Positions 60,201 to 64,000 of a stretch of 64,000 nucleotides of DNA are shown piece after piece; the first letter of the stretch is position 1; each line of letters starts with the position of its first letter. A model generated the notes under the pieces. It was not told the origin of the DNA. It ran no database searches and saw only the letters and a program-made list of their open reading frames with translations. Location: NCBI RefSeq assembly GCF_002443255.2, contig NW_019211456.1, positions 22,685,061 to 22,749,060 of the forward strand, read 5' to 3'. The position numbers and the translations under genes were made by a program. The stretch is from Varroa destructor. Taxonomy: Eukaryota > Arthropoda > Arachnida > Mesostigmata > Varroidae.

Positions 60201-63200
60201 GTAAGCCTTGGTGATCCTGACAGCCGCTATTCTTTATATTTTTCTTCAGCTCGTGCTGATTGGTTTTGACAACTAAGGCCATTCGCTATTAAATAGATGC
60301 CAAGTACAGGACGGTTGATTTGCTACTCGAATGAGAGCTTTATTTGCGGGACCTATTGTTGGCATCAATCTGCCCAATTTGTTAATTACTATTCGTACAT
60401 CAAGACGTCAGGTTATTATCCAAAACGCCACCGAAGTTTCTAGATCTATCTAAGGTGTCCACTATGTATAATCTATACTTGTTCACACCTAGCTTTATGC
60501 TAACTAGTGCGAGGATGATGCCACCTTTCTAATATTCTCTATAGCGCTACCCTCACAAAGCTTCCTGTATGGCCTTACTGAGCTCTCGGATCCATTTAAG
60601 TCAGACATTACACACACGTTGGGCTGTATTTCAAGAAAGTCTTCCCGAACGTTTGACTATAGCAATCTTTGGCGTCTGGCGTTGAGGCAGTAATCGTCTT
60701 GTTGAGCTTAACGCCGCATGAGATAACACATCACGACACAACAAAATTCTACGGGATTCACTTATAGAAAATGGCAGCTCCATCATGTACAGACATGCCG
60801 AGAGTACTGCCTGTTTTCCCGCATGTTTATCCAGTGTTCCAAAGCAGAGTGTCATTCAAAGTCAGCACTTGCAGCTTATCGATCAATTAACCTTGTTCGC
60901 GGTACGTGATTGTTTGAATGAGAAACATACGGGGAAGATACTATACTAAAGATTGGAGTGGAATGTTGACTTAAATGTTGGCCTGTGGAGTTGAAGTCTA
61001 TTGCTCATATGAGGTTCAATTTATTCACCGTAACTGACGAATACATATTGTTGTCGAATACTTAAAAAGATCGTTTGCTAAGGACTGCGAGAACTGTTTT
61101 TGTCGGCTTAGTTTATGCTCACTACATTACTGTGTCTTGGACTCGTCTGTCCTGCATTCACTTTATCGATAGGACAGATTCGAAATTAATACCTATCCTT
61201 TTGACAGTGCCGAGGAGCAAACTCATAATAAGTGTTACGCGGCTTTAGCATGTTTTCGATCTTAAACATTGAATTTTCCTTCCTTTATTCGTATCGTCTT
61301 TTCTCAGCAGTACTGATTATATCCGTGCGCCTATTACTTCCCTCAGTTTTCGCAGTATCATTTCTGGCAAGCCAGTGAACAAACTTGTACTATTTTCTGC
61401 TGCTTAAATCCCTCACTTTTATTTCCCTCATTGCATATTAGGCTGCCCTGTCATTCATTTTTCAAACGGATCCTGCACCGGTCTGTTATATTAGACAGCC
61501 TGACTCTCGTTTAATAAATCAGCATCACTTATGAGAGGTGCGGTCTGTTTCAACTGCCCATACTTGTTATCACTTCGTCCCTTTATCCTTCCATGCCTAA
61601 CGCTTCCTCAAGTGGCTGGCTTCGTCAATGTTGTTCCTTCGACACGATCAGGAAGACGGCTTCCAAATCGCTGGTAGGCACAGCAGTGAATCCAACCTTA
61701 TGAATCTCAAATTGGGCATGAAGCTTGCACGCGTCCGCTTGCACAGCAGAACTTGTCGCTGATTTGTCAACATAAAGCCATCAAAAGCGACAACTTTACC
61801 CTGCCCAGATTTCAAACATTGGCATTTCATATCCCACCCTTCTTGCTGGTACCTGTACTATACTCCCGAGAATCGTTTTGTTCGATGTTGCTTACCAAGA
61901 ACAAGAGAAGCGATTTGTATAAGAGTTCAAATAGAGGTTGGCATGGGAGCAACCTCTCCTTCATTAGATCAGCTGCCACGTAGACTCCTGTCTGCCGAGT
62001 CTCGCTGCTTCAGATCATTAGACATAATAGAAGCAACAATTCGTTGCTAAAGTATCGAATTTTTCTTAGACCGGAAACGCAGAGTTTTCCCATTGCACTA
62101 ACTTGTCGTGCAATTTTTTACTGGCCCTAGATCATAAATACAGTGACCCATTTCGGAAACGCTTAGTACGCCATGGAGTAGGAATGAACAAGCAATTTCT
62201 ACAGAAGCTCGTCGTTTTGTCTTCTTCCTGCCAAGATAGACAAAATGGCAACAATGATCAAGGCGGCTAATCGGCGAGATATCATCAAAACGACTATCAT
62301 GATGTATTAGTCATTGCAGTTTGCCGTATCTCTCGCAAAGGTGAAATCGATTACCTCGTCAATTACTCATTAATTCAATATTAAGTTAGTCTGTCCTTTT
62401 AATGATGCGTTGGATCGTTACAAAGGAAGCCTTTCATACTACTTGCTCGATAAGCTTGAATTTTATAAGGTCTTTTAGGGCTATATACAGGCCGCCTTCG
62501 GGCAGAGACAGTTCCTCTGGTGATTTACCATCTCTTTCCAGTCTAATCTAAGTAAAACTGACCCAGTACGAATTCGAATGCTGCTCATACTGCATCTCGT
62601 TATCCGTAGAGTGATCAGTTTTGTGTCTGTTCTACGATACCTGACACACTAAAGCGGTGAATGAACAGCTGTCCCGACATCTCTCCATGTTATTGAATAT
62701 ATAGGCGGGCTGGTAGAAGAAAAATGCATTTTTATTTGAACACAATTAGGGGTTAAAAATATATACTCAAACGCTATAATGTGCATTATTTTCATTTAAC
62801 ATAACACCAGTCGACATTTTCCTTGTTTGTCGCGTCTTGATGTAATGAAGAATCACATAAATCAGTGTTAAACAAGACGTCTTTCAAGCAGATTTTCTTT
62901 AAGTTGTACGCATTAGCTTCAAGTTTAGATATGAAGTTCCGCGCCTGCTTCATTCAATGCACGTTACCGCATCGAATAACTCGCTGCTGAAACGATATAA
63001 AATAATAACTATTTTCAGTGTATTTTACATCCTAAAAAATTTCCAAGCTTTTCTCATTCGTCAAGAAAGCGAAGCTTAGATCGGATTATTGTTCTTATAA
63101 AAACTTAGTTTGCAATGATATATATTCTAAAATACGTATAACTGAATAAAAATTCAAATAAACAATTTATACATACACACACACACACACACTCACACAT

Positions 63201-64000
63201 AGACACGCGCACGCACGCACGCCCGCACGCACGCACACCCACACCCACACACACGCACGAACACACACAGACACACAGGCGTCCAGCATAGCCTTTTACC
63301 TAAGACGCTGATTTCCTAAGGAGTACCATATTTGATGCAATAAGGGTACCATGATAAAACCTTACTGTGGCAACCATCTATTTATGTGAGAAAGAAACGA
63401 AAACAGTGGTGAAAGTTATGGTTGTTACATACAACTGAGTAAAGGAATAAACACAATATAACCACCTAGTATTCTACCACAAATCAAAACAGCTTTGCCA
63501 GACGCTAAAAACATGAGTAATTAGCAACCTGGACAATTGTCACTTTCATCAATACGCGTTTCTGTTCCCCGATTATCAGCTTACTTTTTCCCAGCTTGAA
63601 CTCTACTGTAAGTTTATCTATCTTCCGCTTTTTCTCCACATCTCCCTGGACATAGTCATCAGTTAGCAATGAGTTCATATGGCGATAGTAAGACATTAAC
63701 ACAAAGGTATAGTGAAGTAGTCGTTAGGGCCTTAATGAGGTTAATGGATCAACTGATCGACCCGTCAAGGAAAACACTTGTCCACTACATGCCAGATTGA
63801 GCTATCCACTAAATCCGACTGCTAACTAGTGCCGCCGCCACCTGTAGAGGAGAAGATACTCTGTTTGTCGAAACCCTTTTCCTCCACTGAGTGCTCAACG
63901 GTCAGAATGCTGTTGTCGTCCCTGTCCTGATCTTGCCTGAACTTGAAGGGCTGCCGTGTAGTGTTGCAGTAAAATACGACAAAGTGTTCGTGTTTGTCAA
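60201..64000. other. No gene supported; terminal CA/CG tract
   Basis: Short mirrored frames occur at 61648-61983. A stretch without ATG on the minus strand there (includes SATSSAVQADACKLHAQFEI) is open but follows a stop and lacks splice sites. Apart from the compound microsatellite at 63171-63278 nothing else stands out. Confidence 0.5.
63171..63278. repeat. Compound (CA)n/(CGCA)n microsatellite, about 108 nt
   Basis: CA repeats grade into CGCA and CCGCA units and back to CA, with a few CT and GA interruptions. Alternating purine-pyrimidine DNA with CG steps is a strong Z-DNA former. It is the longest simple repeat in the window. Confidence 0.96.

Overview
The window reads as nuclear DNA from an animal, most likely an arthropod; nothing in it lets me name a species. 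By eye it is about 60% A+T without strong CpG loss. It is rich in microsatellites and homopolymers, carries a dead non-LTR retrotransposon, and its coding-like stretches are short and bounded by GT/AG splice signals rather than arranged as long bacterial-type genes. There is no operon, rRNA, convincing tRNA, CRISPR array or phage-like block. Most of the 64 kb is probably intron or intergenic DNA.

The clearest elements are repeats: (TAG)n at 19035-19098, (TTG)n at 15457-15490, (GT)n at 28646-28698, a compound CA/CG tract at 63171-63278, G14, C14 and G17 runs, and a perfect 64-nt palindrome around (AT)16 at 49987-50050. A decayed LINE reverse transcriptase lies on the minus strand at 29960-30771, with a lost catalytic Asp, no YADD box and a frameshift. 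A four-tract G-quadruplex motif sits at 54898-54920.

Between these I list candidate exons. They were picked because an open frame sits between good acceptor and donor sequences, usually with the other frames closed. The best on the plus strand are 3755-3850, 60070-60200, 55443-55512 and a phase-compatible pair at 52488-52691 and 53146-53349. The best on the minus strand are 18621-18720, 22034-22107, 58536-58668, and a series with hydrophobic segments (41674-41774, 15704-16014, 6707-6829) that could belong to one or more membrane-protein genes with long introns. None matches a family I can name with confidence, so no gene symbols are given. In DNA of this size some splice-like ORFs arise by chance, and each confidence reflects that.

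Layout: 0-9 kb, sparse exon candidates on both strands; 9-26 kb, mostly minus-strand candidates plus the longest ORF (23507-24283, 258 codons); 26-33 kb, LINE remnant and simple repeats; 33-41 kb, nearly empty; 41-44 kb, a minus-strand exon pair and a CpG-rich block; 44-52 kb, repeats and the palindrome; 52-61 kb, GC-richer islands with most of the plus-strand candidates; 61-64 kb, nothing but the CA tract. I see no evidence for a coherent new biological system.
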